Positions 13,051 through 27,075 of a stretch of DNA of 64,000 nt are shown piece by piece. Each line of letters begins with the position of its first letter. Positions within the stretch are counted from its first letter, which is position 1. The translations under genes were made by a program, and so were the position numbers. This DNA is from Antedon bifida (lineage: Eukaryota; Echinodermata; Crinoidea; Comatulida; Antedonidae), in the NCBI GenBank assembly GCA_963402885.1, contig OY727095.1:4903001-4967000 (forward strand), read 5' to 3'. Under the pieces are notes generated by a model. The model was given only the letters and a program-made list of their open reading frames with translations, ran no database searches and had not been told where the DNA came from.

Positions 13051-16000
13051 GGGGTGAAGAAAGAGGGAAAGAAAGAAGGAGAAAAGGGGGAGAGATGAAG
13101 AAGTGTTTATACAATACAAATACAAAATTTAAACTAACCTTTCAAAAACAACCAACAGAGTAAACGATTTTGCCAAAATTACCTCTTTTCAGGATGTATA
13201 AATCTCATTGCAAAAAGGGTTATGGATTTAAAGTTCACTTGAATGTGAAGGAAGTTAATAATTGAAATGAATGAAAACATGAATATAAAACCACATCAAC
13301 AAGTTCACAAGGACATTCAGTACTTCACCATTAAATATTGTAAGCACATTGACCCCCACAATCAGATAAAATTGCCTAAAGGATGCTATTCCGATAGGAA
13401 CCAATTGTTATCAATATTTGAACACCTGATATGCTAATTAGGCATGTGGTGAAGGTGGTCATGTTGTAAAATATGTTAACAGCTGATACAATGCGTTATT
13501 TTTCTCGGTACGATGAGTTGTATTCAGAATTTCGAAATACATTTTTAATGACACAAAGATGTTGTTTAAATGCAAATACAATGACTCAGGGTTCAATGTT
13601 CGTAGTATTAATGTAATAACTAATAATTACCATGATTGGCTTCTAGTGGTAAACAACGATGTAACCCGATATTCCTTCCTTACACAAGTATGTTTTTATT
13701 GTTAAATGTCACATAAATGTTCTCAAACAAACTACTAAATGGTGAATTTATTCTTCTAATATAGCATGATCAAATGGGCGAGTTGAGCGGGTCAAATGGC
13801 CGAGTCGAACGTTTAAGTTATAACTTTAAAGTGAGAGCGGGTATATTGTGTTATGGTAAATCTATCAATCTTATACTTAGATTTTGGCGTTTCAATTTTA
13901 AAGCATAAAAAACGAAACGCTATTACAACACAGGGTGAAAGAAAGTGAGTGGGTTATATAATAACACATTCTATTCATTGAGTCAAGCATAACAAATGTA
14001 ATGACGGTATTCATGAATAATGCTATTCTTGCTTCCTTACGTGCAAACTTTTTTATTTTTGTTGTTATTGAATTAAAGTACCACAAAAAACGTATGCTTG
14101 CACTATTGTTGTATAACACACAAGTAAATCAAGAAAGTTTAATAATGTATTGTTCCGAGGCAGAAGCATGTCATCAAAGGTATGTAACATCCTGTTACTT
14201 TCAATGTTCACTAGAGAGTACTTCCACATTTACCACTATTTAACAGTCATTATTGTGGTTATATAAACATCTTACTTCCGTAACACATGAGAAAATTATC
14301 TTCTAAAAATTCAAGGATGAATTATGAATCGTAGTTTAATCGCATCCCCAAAATTGTGGCTAAATTTAGACCCAAGAATTTGGTAAAAATTTTTTTTAAT
14401 GTAATTCCATTATAGTATATCAAACCCTTTATTTGAGAACCCGGTATATTTTGTCCTACAACAAATTGCTATATTAATTAGCATTTGTATAAAGCTACTC
14501 TGTATATAAGTCTACTCTATCACTATTTATGTGACAAAAAGATGTGATGTGCTCATATATGGACATGATGTAACATATCACTACCATATTTAGGCATATT
14601 ACCACTATATTTGGGCACATTACACTTTAGAACTTTAGAAATTATATTGAAAAATAAAATTTAAATCATATGTAAAATTAAGTTAAAAAACTTGATATAA
14701 GAAATTACCAGTTCCTTCCAATTACAATAGCGAACAAAATCAAGAGGTTTATTTATTGGAACACAAACAATGTGTATCCTATTTCTGAATGTGAATTAAA
14801 ATTGAGAATATGTCATTGTTTGATGGTGGTAGTAATGACAGGGGCTCCTAACGATTGACTTAAGTTACATAAGTACATCAAATTTGGCTGATAGCCAGAA
14901 ACATACGCACTCTTAACATTTATTGCGAAATAGCAGTATGTTGCTATGTGTCATTCATTTTATTATCTAATGGTGACTATTATACCATTTTGTGTCAGGT
15001 GAGTGACCATACTTAATACAAAGTGAGTTAAGTTGAGTCAACACTATTTGATGATATCACTACAGGTACTCAGAAAAAATGTCATTATTTTTAATTGATT
15101 TCTGAATATCAAGAAATATATTCAGTAATGTAACATACCAGATGTAACGAACCACATATTTTATTATTTAAGAAAATGCTTGAAAAAAAATTAGAAACAC
15201 AGAATTTTACAACAAAATATTGTTGTTCTTAATATAAAAAACATAAAACATACTTAAGTAAGCCATGTACAGTAAATCATTATTTCCTGAAAAAAAAACA
15301 CATTAATAATAATAATATTAAAAATGAACATAATATAAGAATAAACATTAATATATCTGAGTATGTTAAATTACCTATGACTAAACTCCAGGATCTGTTG
15401 GGAAATAAAAACAATAAATATCAAATATTATTAAAAATAATAACTGGTAACATTGTTCTTACCATGTTTAAAACCCATCCAATACCAATGTCATCTACAT
15501 GCATCTAATTCGATACCTCGGACATTACATTCAATACTAACTGTTCATTGGTCACACCTGTTTGACCTAATTTCTGATTGGCTCAACTGATATACACAAC
15601 TGGCAGCTGTGATTGGTCAAGGGAAAATACACAGTTCAGCCAACTCATTGGTCAAACATGTTCAATTTGCATAAACTACACCTTCTTCTACCTTGCTACA
15701 TACTGTACAAACACATAAATTATACCACCAAGCAGGAAAAATACTTTTCATTTCCAGAACAAGCATATTATTTATATTTTATATCCTGGATTTCTAAATA
15801 ACATTTGAGGCTTTTAAGTTGCAAACTGCGGTTAGTAACTGGTCTTACGACTTCCTGTTTCAATTCTCCTTTCACTGTTATTACATAATTAACTTATCTT
15901 ATCTTAGCAAAAATGATAATTTCCTATTAATGTCCTAACATTTGGAATCTTAATCTAAGCATAGAGTAATTATTATCTTATATCATTACAACAATCTACA

Positions 16001-16639
16001 GTACTGCTGGTAGTATGATAACACTGTCTTTGTAACATTTTGTTACATAACATTGTGGTGTGGAAATACCACTACCAATGAAAGAGTAGCAGAGATAATG
16101 GTTTCCTAAAAATGTTCTTGGTACTGCTTTTATAACTGTGTATATAATTAATATTAATTAATAATATAGGTCACTTATTAATTAATTTAATTGAATGAGA
16201 ATTGTCAGAGACTAAAATAAAAGTTAGATTTTCAAATTCATTGCATTATCAAAAATGTACAAAAGTACATTAAACTGAACAACATCGCATAAATTAAAAA
16301 TTAATAGGTGCAATTAAAAAATAAATATTGTTGAGGGTACACTAGAGTTGTCTGTTAATCTAAACATTGTTGTTTATACTAAATGTAAATGGCATAAAAT
16401 GATATCTTGATACTACTTGGCGAACAAATTTTAATAATACCAGCAATCTATCCAAGGACAATTTAATTGTACTAATAATACTGTACTACCTTTTGTTGTA
16501 AACGGTCCATGATAATGTTGTTATATTGTGACTTATTTTATAGATACAATAGTCTCTAGAAATAGAGTCACTTGCAATCAATAACGTCATTAAATCTTTC
16601 TCAATGCAAACATTGCTGCTACTACTGTTTACAATGCTT
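13051..16639. other. non-coding stretch between two minisatellites
   Basis: AT-rich sequence with one degenerate MITE (14508-14640). The short frames near 13898-14243 and 15613-15801 have no splice context or recognisable composition. No supported gene. Confidence 0.4.
14508..14640. mobile_element. degenerate MITE, GTCTACACTATCAAAC family
   Basis: It retains the family core: TATGTGACAAAAAGATGTGA, CATATATGGACATGATG and CACTACCATATTT(A/G)GGC. The outer ends have decayed. Better copies lie at 21963-22115, 35612-35785 and 54492-54650. Confidence 0.6.
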
Positions 16640-18180
16640 TGCTTCATGTTTGTCACCGTTGATTCATGTTTGTCACCATCTTGAATCATGTTTGTCACCA
16701 TTGCTTCATGTTTGTCCTCGTTGCTTCATGTTTGTCACCGTTGATTCATGTTTGTCACCATCTTGAATCATGTTTGCCCTCGTTGCTTCATGTTTGTCAC
16801 CGTTGCTTCATGTTTGTCACCATTGCTTCATGTTTGTCCCCATTGCTTCATGTTTGTCACCATTGCTTCATGTTTGTCACCGTTGCTTCATGTTTGTCAC
16901 CGTTGCTTCATGTTTGTCCTCGTTGCTTCATGTTTGTCACCGTTGCTTCATGTTTGTCACCATTGCTTCATGTTTGTCCTCGTTGCTTCATGTTTGTCAC
17001 CGTTGCTTCATGTTTGTCCTCGTTGCTTCATGTTTGTCACCGTTGCTTCATGTTTGTCACCATTGCTTCATGTTTGTCACCGTTGATTCATGTTTGTCAC
17101 CGTTGCTTCATGTTTGTCCTCGTTGCTTCATGTTTGTCACCGTTGCTTCATGTTTGTCACCGTTGCTTCATGTTTGTCACCGTTGCTTCATGTTTGTCAC
17201 CGTTGCTTCATGTTTGTCACCGTTGCTTCATGTTTGTCACCGTTGCTTCATGTTTGTCACCATTGCTTCATGTTTGTCACCGTTGCTTCATGTTTGTCAC
17301 CGTTGCTTTATGTTTGTCACCGTTGCTTCATGTTTGTCCCCATTGCTTCATGTTTGTCACCGTTGCTTCATGTTTGTCACCGTTGCTATATCTTTGTCCC
17401 CATTGCTTCATGTTTGTCACCGTTGCTTCATGTTTGTCACCGTTGCTTCATGTTTGTCCCCATTGCTTCATGTTTGTCACCGTTGCTTTATGTTTGTCAC
17501 CGTTGCTTCATGTTTTTCCCCGTTGCTTCATGTTTGTCACCGTTGCTTCATGTTTGTCACCGTTGCTTCATGTTTGTCACTGTTGCTTCATGTTTGTCAC
17601 CGTTGCTATATCTTTGTCCCCATTGCTTCATGTTTGTCCCCATTGCTTCATGTTTGTCACCGTTGCTTCATGTTTGTCACCGTTGCTTCATGTTTGTCAC
17701 CGTTGCTTCATGTTTGTCACCGTTGCTTCATGTTTGTCACCGTTGCTTCATGTTTGTCACCGTTGCTTCATGTTTGTCACCGTTGCTTCATGTTTGTCAC
17801 CGTTGCTTTATGTTTGTCACCGTTGCTTCATGTTTGTCACCGTTGCTTCATGTTTGTCACCATTGCATCATGTTTGTCACCGTTGCTTCATGTTTGTCAC
17901 CATCTTGAATCATGTTTGTCCCATTACTTCATGTTTGTCCCCATTGCTTCATGTTTGTCCCCATCTTGAATCATGTTTGTCACCATCTTGAATCATGTTT
18001 GTCACCATCTTGAATCATGTTTGTCCCATTGCTTCGCATTTGTCCATATTTTATAACATTTGTCCCCATTGCTTCATGTTTGTCCCCATCTTGAATCATG
18101 TTTGTCCCCATTGCTTCATGTTTGTCCACATTGCTTAGCTTTGTCCATATTGTATAACATTTGTCCCATTGCTTCAATGT
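16640..18180. repeat. 1.5-kb minisatellite, 20-bp unit
   Basis: Roughly 75 tandem copies of CGTTGCTTCATGTTTGTCAC. The core from about 16770 to 17890 is almost perfectly phased, with exactly three units per 60 bases. Variation is concentrated at a few positions (CG/CA/CT before TTGC; CAC/CCC/CCT at the unit end). Both edges contain longer units with TCTTGAATCATG inserts and then decay. Because 20 is not a multiple of three and the unit has no stop in any sense frame, all three frames stay open and encode the same cyclic 20-residue peptide. I treat these frames as artefacts. Confidence 0.95.
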
Positions 18181-21100
18181 TTGTCTAAAACATTTAGATT
18201 TGTATGACTTTACTAATTATACTACTGTACGAGGCCAACAGTTCATAGGAAGTACAGGCCAATACATTTAAAGTTGGCAGGCACATTTCCTCCACGATCT
18301 GGCAAACAGGATGCTTCTCCACAGGCTTACTCCCACATGAAATAAATAGTTGACAAAAATTTGTTGCTCAGAATAAATTCTTGCAGAACACAACACACCG
18401 GTAGGAATATTAGTATTTCTTGGGCTGCTGTTCAAGTCTATTTTCTTGTTATTAAATTAAACTTTGATGGTACAATACATGCATCATTAAGTTCAGTCTT
18501 GATACTACTGAAACATGTACTAAAAATTCAGATATATTTTTAAATTTTAAAATACTGTATTACTATTATATGTACTGGTAAGGTACTGTTTAAAATACCA
18601 GAAATTTATTCTTATTTGTAAAAAAAAATGTATATGATTACTTTGTTTTGCCATGGAGCTAAACAATTTATAGCTCCATAGTATTGCTATGAAGTAACAG
18701 TGGATAAAATTATCTGTTCCCATTTTTAATTTATGTAATTCAGTCATTCTTGACGACATGTTGAGATATCAAATCATTTCGAGATACTACAGTATTATAC
18801 ATGTGTGGTTACAGTTCAATTGTTTGTCAAATATTGTCTTTGTTGAAATTCTATCACACCCTGTAATGTTGTTATTGTTCAGGAACTACATTCCCATAAA
18901 AATGATATCACGCGAAAAAAGCCTCTCAATAGCGTCCCCGTCATGTTCAGTGAATCGTAACAATCCAACAAAAGGTCATCAAACTCTACAAAGGTTCTAT
19001 TATTCATGTGCAATTTCATTATGAAGATACATAATAGCAATGAATTTAAAAACCATCATGATTGCATAGAATACAATACAGAATTTATGCCCACTCAAAA
19101 TGCTGCTTTCATAATCGAATTAGGTAATAACATAATTTGATATGGCATCATAGTCTCTAGTATTATTATGTTGGGAGTATTCCAGCTATCAGTTAGCAAC
19201 ACCAACAACAGAAGTATTTCAGATCCTAAACTAAAACTCAACTCCAATGAATACACACCATCGCGTAATCTTATAATTTATAGTACAGTAATAATTAATT
19301 GCTCCTCAGGAGGATGTTACTCTGATAATTGTATTTGGAAAACCAAAGTGATTCTCTGGCAGGATTCGAACACACGACCTCCAGATGAGTTCAAGTTCAT
19401 AGACCACTGAGTTTGCTTGTAAGGGGTTTTTTTTTATTAGAAAATGTTCTTAATTAGTAATAGTAATTGCATTAATTTTTTTAATTAAAAAGTTTTCAGT
19501 ATATATTTACAAATATTGAACTGTTTATTTTCCTTTCTCCGATGCTTTAAATCTTCCTCATTTTATAATTTGGAAAGTGGATAAGTATAGTACATCCACG
19601 GCAAGTTGGCAAACATGAATTAATATGAGCATTCACACATCTGTGAGTTCTATGTTGTTTACAAACAAACAACTGGCACACTAGATATTACCTCATCCAT
19701 CACCTATCTCCGTTAACAACAGTACAAAGGTCATGTATACCAATAAGATAATCTCTAACCATGTTACAGAAAACTTAACTTTGGACTATTTCTCTTCAGC
19801 AAGCCCTGACCCCCTAAATTTTGAAAATTACAATGCAAAAGATTAAAGAGGTAAAAGAGTAAGGCTCAACACTTAACTTCACAATTTTATGCAATAAGTT
19901 TCACCACCACTACATATTATTATTAGGATTTCGGAATTTTGTTATTATTTAGTCGTAAAACCTGGATTGGATCAGAGTTACTATGATTCATGACAACAGT
20001 TGTACTAAAATTGCATCATTATTTTTAATGTTTGGCAAGGAACCTTGTTTCTACTATCCAAGAAAAACAAATGTAATTCTGGAAAGGTTAATCTAAGTAC
20101 GAAGTTTGTTGATATCATACCCTGGGCATCATACTGTTTATATATAGAAGTGGGCGGTCACACTTCAGTGACCATGAGAATCACATGTGTATGTATAAAT
20201 ATTAACAAAACACACAAATGTCACATGATAAAGATCAGATATGTTAATCATTAATGTTATATTCATAGTAAGTATGTGAATAAATCATACCTAAAAGTAC
20301 AAGCAACTTAGCTTGTACTTTTTTCTAATGTTGTCACAAAAGCATATTATTAATGTTGTGCATTCTTAATTTTCACATCAATTAAACTTTCAATTTCCCA
20401 CAAATTATTGAAAATAAGTATGTAATAATGTATCGGACACTAATGTTTTAAAAAGTATGAACTAAAGGCTATTTCATCCCAAAGCGCACAATAATGTCAT
20501 CTTCAGTATTAATTATATTTTAAATTTCAAGGTTGAAATATAGCATAATAGAATCTAGCATTGAATAGAGAAAAATTTATTCTTCATTTTCGATATAAAA
20601 ATACATTGAAAACCGTAAAAATTGTAACAAAAAGACACTATTTTACTACATCGCTAAAAATTGTTTACGATGTAAATTATGAAAGCGTAATTGTGATGGC
20701 AACTACTGTAATGTTAAGAACACGAATTGGCCATTATTTGGAATTCTGAATAATATAAAAACGAAACACAATGAATAGTTTAAAGTATAAATCAATAAAA
20801 TTGTTATATAAATGCCATTAGAAGCAGTAGCAAATTGTTAATAATATATGTTACTTATTGTTCTTTAATCGTAAAATAACCACTAAAATTATGTTGCTAT
20901 ACAGAATGCTAAGCTATATAAAATAATTATAATGTTTTGAATGCTCAGTTTCCTCAGTGACTTGCACTTTACCCTATTTATCTAAATCTATAGGTAGAAA
21001 AAAAGTACAACGGACTCGGAAGTTACAACATTCTGAAATGTTTTAGTAGATTCACATGATAATCTATCATCAATAAAGAAACACATGTATGATGAGGTTA

Positions 21101-21962
21101 TGTTCCAAAATCATATGTTTGTATAGAGTACTTTGATTGGGGTATACTGTATGTAAACTACTTCCAAATTACAATACAACTAGGATCATAACAGAAGATG
21201 AAAAAAATTAGAAATTGCTGTAAATTTGACATTTTGTGAAAAATGTATTTTTTTTTACAAATTTCACCACAGTGCAAAAGCTCAAACCTAATAGAAACCC
21301 TAAATACATTATTTATTATTTTTAAAATATACCGATATAGTTATGATTCATAATAAAACACATGATTCTTACCATCATATTTTTTCACACTGGGATAATC
21401 TACGTAAACAAACTCAATTGAAGCATTCAGTAAACCTATTCAGTTGAATGTACGAACCTGCGGAAATAAATCGCTGAGCAACACGGAGAATAATCAGCAT
21501 GTGTTTGCTGATGCACGAAACTGCATTAATTAATCATGTTTCGTAACGAGATAAAGGCAGAAAGGTATGTCAAGGGCACCACATACAAACCCCCGCCTCT
21601 TTTCTTTGTCATCCTCCAGTGGAATGGTAATAACCGTTTTATTATTGTCGATGTACATACATTATATCGATCATACAACAATGGTTCGTATAGTTCTCAA
21701 ATTTTATTGTTAAATAGCATTTTATTGAATTGCTTGAAACAAATAAAAACAATTGTTTGTTTCACATCCAGGAGTTTTTTTCTGATGGAAGGCTTTTCTA
21801 TCTTGTTACACTAAACATGAGAATAATAGTTCAAAAGTAGAGTCGCACACAATTGACAAATTCTTTACTGAATACTACCATTTGTTTAAAGAACAGAATT
21901 GCTATCTAGTAAAAAATCATGTAGTGGGGAGGTGAAACTAACAATTCCTTTTTATTTTGACT
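18181..21962. other. non-coding stretch
   Basis: It contains a tRNA-like SINE head (19345-19415, minus). The minus strand of 18210-18345 has about 40 open codons with plausible composition (…CQIVEEMCLPTLNVLACTS…) but no clear splice signals. The patch at 21530-21660 is open in two minus-strand frames. Neither is strong enough to call. The rest is AT-rich with stops in all frames. Confidence 0.35.
19345..19415 (-). mobile_element. tRNA-derived SINE head
   Basis: The minus strand reads CTCAGTGGTCTATGAAC (A-box-like) and, about 35 nt later, GTGTTCGAATCCTGCC (a good B box). It cannot fold as a full tRNA cloverleaf with paired acceptor arms, so I call it a SINE or tRNA relic. Confidence 0.5.
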
Positions 21963-22115
21963 AAAGCTCTGTCTACCGTACACTATCAAATTGTATGTGG
22001 CAAAAAAAATGTAATGGGCCCATATATAGACATGCTGATGTCATATCACTACCATATTTGGGTATATCACTATCATATTTGGGCATATCATACTTTTTAG
22101 TGTAGACAGAGCTTA
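21963..22115. mobile_element. MITE, GTCTACACTATCAAAC family, full-length
   Basis: About 153 bp, bounded by AAAGCTCTGTCTAC and GTAGACAGAGCTTA. The centre carries CATATATAGACATG and two CATATTTGGG(T/C)ATATC repeats. There is no coding capacity. This gives the typical size of an unmodified family member. Confidence 0.8.
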
Positions 22116-22287
22116 AATGTACTAATCAAAGAGTATGTTAGGTCCGAGTCATTTTGTCTAAATTTATAAGTGGGAAAATGTTCATTTTTGTTGTGTTATT
22201 AGGAAAATAAATTTCAGGATCTTCTTAAAGTTTGTAAGTTCATACTTGTATGTTCCATATTGGCAATTTTTTGAAAAACTTTATATA

Positions 22288-22590
22288 GAAAAAGATATAT
22301 TGTCCCCAAAGAACAAGAAAAATGAATATTTAATAAATCATACTTTAAACAGGCCATTTTGCAGTTTTAGTAAAGTTAATTATTTGACTTATAAAAAGAC
22401 AAAAGAAATGTTTTAATTTAAACCAAAAACCATTGTCTGACAGTGACAGACAATTTTCTTTAAATTACATTTGTTAAGGTAAATAGATTTATCCATCCAG
22501 TTTTTGGAATAGTGAATGAGTGAATAACTAAAATATGATATTAAAATGGCATATTTAAAAAAATTGTTTAGGGAGACAATATATCTTTAA
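22288..22590. mobile_element. MITE, AAAGATGTATTGTCC family, diverged copy
   Basis: The ends AAAGATATATTGTCCCC and GGGAGACAATATATCTTTAA are inverted. The interior has the family's central palindrome in altered form (TTGTCTGACAGTGACAGACA). It aligns with the copies at 28839-29153 and 51112-51460. Confidence 0.75.
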
Positions 22591-25500
22591 TTGAAAATTG
22601 TAACATACTGTAAAGAGGAAAAACTTTTTTTTGTTGCTTTATTTAAATAGAATGTGATTGCAAGAAGAAAAATAATAGTAAAATGCATTATTTATTTAGT
22701 GGGCTATCTACATTACCAAGGCAAATAATATTGTTCAAACTTGAAATATCTGACAATGTACATCAATATCATAATACGAACACATTTGAGACTGTCCCTT
22801 AAATTCAACAATTCTTCTTATGGAATTTTATTTCCTTTTATTAAGCCACATCAATAACAATAAATTTAAATTATTGTCCTTTTTGGTTATATTCACACAA
22901 GATAAAACCATATTTTGGAAAAAATTAAACCACAAATTACTTTAAACATATTCTTTGTACAACATAATAAATCCTAAGAATTAGATGATTCTCTGCTAAG
23001 TTAGTGGGCAGTAACGACGCTTAACATGTGATATTCATGCCTTAATTCCCGGATTACTGATCATTTTTATCTACCCTTGAGGTGCATACAGCCGGCTTAA
23101 CTTAGATCATTTTAAACCATCCCCCAACATTAACACTGGCCTTGGCCTTTATAAAGGATAGCCAAGTAAAATACGGAATCAAAAAATGAATCCATCTTCT
23201 ACTTTTACACACTAGCCACTCATTTTGGTTTTAATTCTAGTTTACTACATGTCAACATCAATAAGAATGACAATATTAATATCTTTTCACAGATATGCAA
23301 ATCACTTTCGGTTGACATGGATGACAACGAGATGACGAAGATCCAAATTGATGTATAAACCAATAATATTAGTAAGTTTTATTTAAAAAATGAAATAAAG
23401 TAATTGAGTTAATGTTAATTATTATACATTAACTAAAAACAACATTTAACAATAATTGTATTGATTATGCATGGAGGTACTGTATCTTACAGTAGACTAC
23501 TACTGGCAGTTAATGAAATGGAAAAGTTTCTCGAAGTTTAAAAAAATTTCTGCTGAAATCATGAACACAAAGATGACAATATAAACCACAATCTGGTAAA
23601 AATGTTAATATCCATTTTGATTTGTAAAAGTGGAGTTTTTGATAAAATTAAACGCTTTTTAATAATAACAAACAGTATCCTTACAATACATGTTGTTGCT
23701 TGTATATTTTAATCATTTATTAATAGTTAGCCAGTTAAGTTAGTAACACTTGTTGATCAGATCAACATACATGGAGAAATATAAAAATAATACATACACA
23801 ACAATAGCAAACAAAGGCCACGGCTCCTGAGGTGGAGTTCAAATCTCAAGAATGTTTTGATCCTCTATAGTAAACCGAACAATTGTATCCTGTACAATAA
23901 ATTATTTACCAAGCACAGTAATAATAATCAAGTATTACAACAGGTGGATAGAGAATGAATTGGAACTTGCCAGAGGCCTTTTACGATAGGTTAAAACAGC
24001 ATACATTTCCTATATGTCATCATTATAATAACCCTATTCCCAATCCCTACGTGTTCGTCACATCAATTCTGGGTCAATACACATTCATGTGTGTTAAACG
24101 GATCTCGGGCAAACATACGAATTACACAATCCATGACAAACATTTTCAATTAATGATTACCAATTCGCTTGATCAAATATGTACTCGCTGTAATGAAATA
24201 CTATTTATCTTCTTTTTTGATAATGGAACAAAATGTTTAGGTATGAAATGTGGGTAGTGGCATTATTACTGACGCCTTCCTGAATATATTCTGGGTCATT
24301 AAACATATTCATGTTTACTTATTTAACAATAAATGTATTGATCGATTTGAAAGGGGTCAGGGTTCCGTGACAACCTTAATGTACAGGTTACCTCTTGTAC
24401 TTTTTACCATTTATTACGCGTTACACTAACATTTAATGATTTAGCAGTTTTCTACAATGGATTGCATAATTGATTTACTATTTTTATTATTTTTTTATAT
24501 TTTATACGCATCCAACAGCGAGTAACTCGCAAATTACAGGATGGATGAACTATTTTATAATTTATCGTGCTTATAAATCTCATTTGATGCTTAGGGAGTG
24601 AAAGGTGTCCCCTAAAATTTATGGAATGACTCTTTTATCTGTGCCACAAAAAGAGTACACTAAACTGAATGTGTATGTTACAATGGGATCCGTTACAATT
24701 AACTAGAATTAATTAATCAAGATATATGATTGAACTTCTAAGTTAAGATTGTAATTAAGGGCAAACCTACACCAGGGCCATAGCCACCAGTATGGTTGGT
24801 AAGATTTCAACCTGACCACTTTTTCAGAGGTCTTTGACAACCCAGTGGCTTGAACAGCGATTGTTCTCCTTTCTTGCGAAAACCGGACCATTTTATTTAT
24901 CTTGGCGACGTCACTGCAAAAGCATATTTTCATGTCATATCTGTTGAATTTCTGGTTGAGTTGTTATACAAAGTGAGAAAATCACAATTTAAAAAGCTCA
25001 AAATAGGTTTTTGTTATTGATATAAACTTTCACCAAATTTACGCCCAATGGAATTATGACAGAGAATCAAGGTTCACTGTACAACTATAATATATTAATA
25101 TCATAAATGCTTGCATGCAACAAAGAATGTGTTTTTGAAACAATTAATAAATCAATATGATTGATTCTAATAATAGTTTAATAACGCCACATACACAAAT
25201 AAGTAGACATCACATTGTCATTATTGATCAGATGGTCTAAATATACCAGTAAAACAATGAACTTAAAATAAATATTTCAAAATCATCACTAACATTAAAC
25301 AGCAATTTATCGATCTATTTCATAGGAGCGTCACTGGATTTACAGACATTAAAAATAATAACATACAAACAAAGTCATACTTTTACAAATAAGTATGCTA
25401 TCATAATTTTAGAGATAAGTATGCTATCATAATTTTTTAGATAAGTATGATCATAATTTTAGAGATAAGTATGCTATCATAATTTTAGAGGTATAAGTAT

Positions 25501-25927
25501 TGTATCATATTTTTTTAGGTAAGTATGGTATCATAATTTTAGAGATAAGTATGGTATCATAATTTTAGAGATAAGTATGGTATCATAAGTTTAGAGATAA
25601 GTATATCATAATTTTAGAGATATGTATGATATCATAATTTTAGAGATGATTACCATATTGACTAGAAAGAAGTGGGACAATGCATTCATTATACTAACAC
25701 AAGGCCTCGCAAGCCAATATGGTGACTATGAAATTATGTCTAAAAAATATTATGAAACAAACTGTACTGTAGTTTAATTTTCACATTTAATTCATTTCTA
25801 CAAAATTTAGAAAACATTTTAATAAAATTCATTTTTAACTTTGAACAAACAAAAATAATTTCAAATCATGTATTATTTATTTTAGCTTTCAAAATCAACA
25901 TTATTTGTTATACAAAGTATTTTTCAG
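22591..25927. other. non-coding stretch
   Basis: Mostly AT-rich. A 100-codon plus-strand frame at 23955-24257 has no recognisable motif, promoter or splice context, and I do not call it. A minus-strand frame around 24720-24930 is repeat-like. A 25-bp tandem array occupies 25383-25650. Confidence 0.35.
25383..25650. repeat. tandem repeat, about 25-bp unit
   Basis: Ten or so units of AGATAAGTATG(C/G)TATCATA plus ATTTTAG, with small length variation between units. Confidence 0.85.
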
Positions 25928-26148
25928 ATAAAAATGTCTATCAACCAACAACCATTTATCATATTGGCCTTTCAGGGAACTTTGATATTTACCTTAAAAA
26001 AATCCTAGTTAAGCAGCGATCTATTTTGAGTAAAATTGATGTTAGTAGTAGAGCAGCAATTGTCAAGCAGTTATGTGACCTAGTTGGAGACAATGTTGTA
26101 CAACTGGGAATATGTGATCTAGATTCAGAAACAAAAAAACTCACTTGA
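25928..26148 (+). CDS. possible terminal coding exon, unrecognised
   Basis: A strong acceptor (TATTTTTCAG) ends at 25927. Immediately after it, a frame entered in phase 1 runs 72 codons to TGA at 26146-26148. The peptide has a globular, mixed composition (…TTIYHIGLSGNFDIYLKK… and …IVKQLCDLVGDNVVQLGICD…) unlike the low-complexity chance frames around it. There is no ATG near the acceptor, which fits an internal or terminal exon. I find no convincing upstream plus-strand exon, so it may be a relic or captured fragment. I do not recognise the protein. Confidence 0.35.
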
Positions 26149-26544
26149 ATGTTCTCTTTTCATGTTTCATAATTAAACAAACATGTGCAAATCACCCACA
26201 AAGCTATTTGCCAAACAACTAAACGATAACGATAACCTTTTGAAATGACGAAGTCAACAACAGGCCAATAAACCATGACATTCATGATTACTATCTTGAT
26301 GTGGTTTTGCAATCCCATTTTGACAAGAATGCACTTGAAAAAGATTCTGGTATATGTATTATTCTTTTGTTATATCTTTAAACCTGAACAATACACACTG
26401 CTGCTGTAGAATAAGGTGCAAAGATGGAATAGTCATTTGATTTAGCCATTCACCAGACCAAAACGACAAGGGTTGAGAGATGAACCAGTACACTTAGGCA
26501 ACTCTTCCACAAGATTCAATTGGTTCTTTATAGTGCATACAAGG

Positions 26545-27075
26545 CACAACTCCCATTCATAGGGGATTAGCTGCACCGAGACATGGGATCAGTGAGATGT
26601 CATTAATCCCAATATCTGTTCCTCAAATCCCACAACTCCCATTCACAGGGGATTAGCTACACCAAGACCTGGGATCAGTGAGATGTCATTAATCCCAATA
26701 TCTGTTCCTCAAATCCCACAACTCCCATTCACAGGGGATTAGCTACACCAAGACCTGGGATCAGTGAGGAGATGTCATTAATCCCAATATCTGTTCCTCA
26801 AAGCCTACAACTCCCATTCACAGGGGATTAGTTGCACCGAGACATGGGATCAGTAAGATGTCAATAATCCCAATATCTGTTCCTCAAATCCCGCAACTCC
26901 CATTCACAGGGGATTAGCTGCACTAAGACCTGGGATCAGTGAGATGTCATTAATCCTAATATCTGTTCCTCAAAGCCTACAACTCCCATTCACAGGGGAT
27001 TAGTTGCACTGAGACATGGGATCAGTGAGATGTCATTAATCCCAATGTCTATTCCTTAAATCCCACAACTCCAAT
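26545..27075. repeat. tandem repeat, about 86-bp unit, six copies
   Basis: Units start ACTCCCATTCACAGGGGATT and run through GGGATCAGTGAGATGTCATT to CTGTTCCTCAAA. Copies differ by a few substitutions and one 3-bp insertion. The motif TAGTGCATACAAGGCACAAC before the first unit may mark its origin. Confidence 0.9.

Noticed and set aside
12701..13163. Overlapping open frames on both strands (Ser/Pro-rich and Glu/Gly-rich)
   Set aside because: These are produced by the 21-bp purine-rich repeat, which lacks stops in several frames. No evidence of a protein.
16666..17991. Open frame of 441 codons rich in Cys, His, Phe and Val
   Set aside because: It is the read-through of the 20-bp minisatellite. 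The same cyclic peptide is open in three frames, and there is no start context or splice structure.
19345..19415. Possible functional tRNA gene
   Set aside because: A and B boxes are present, but the acceptor and D/T arms do not pair as a cloverleaf. Similar heads at 29610, 38845, 53551 and 63843 show SINE origin.
23955..24257. 100-codon plus-strand open frame
   Set aside because: No recognisable motif, splice signals or homology that I can see, and this length is expected by chance several times in 64 kb.
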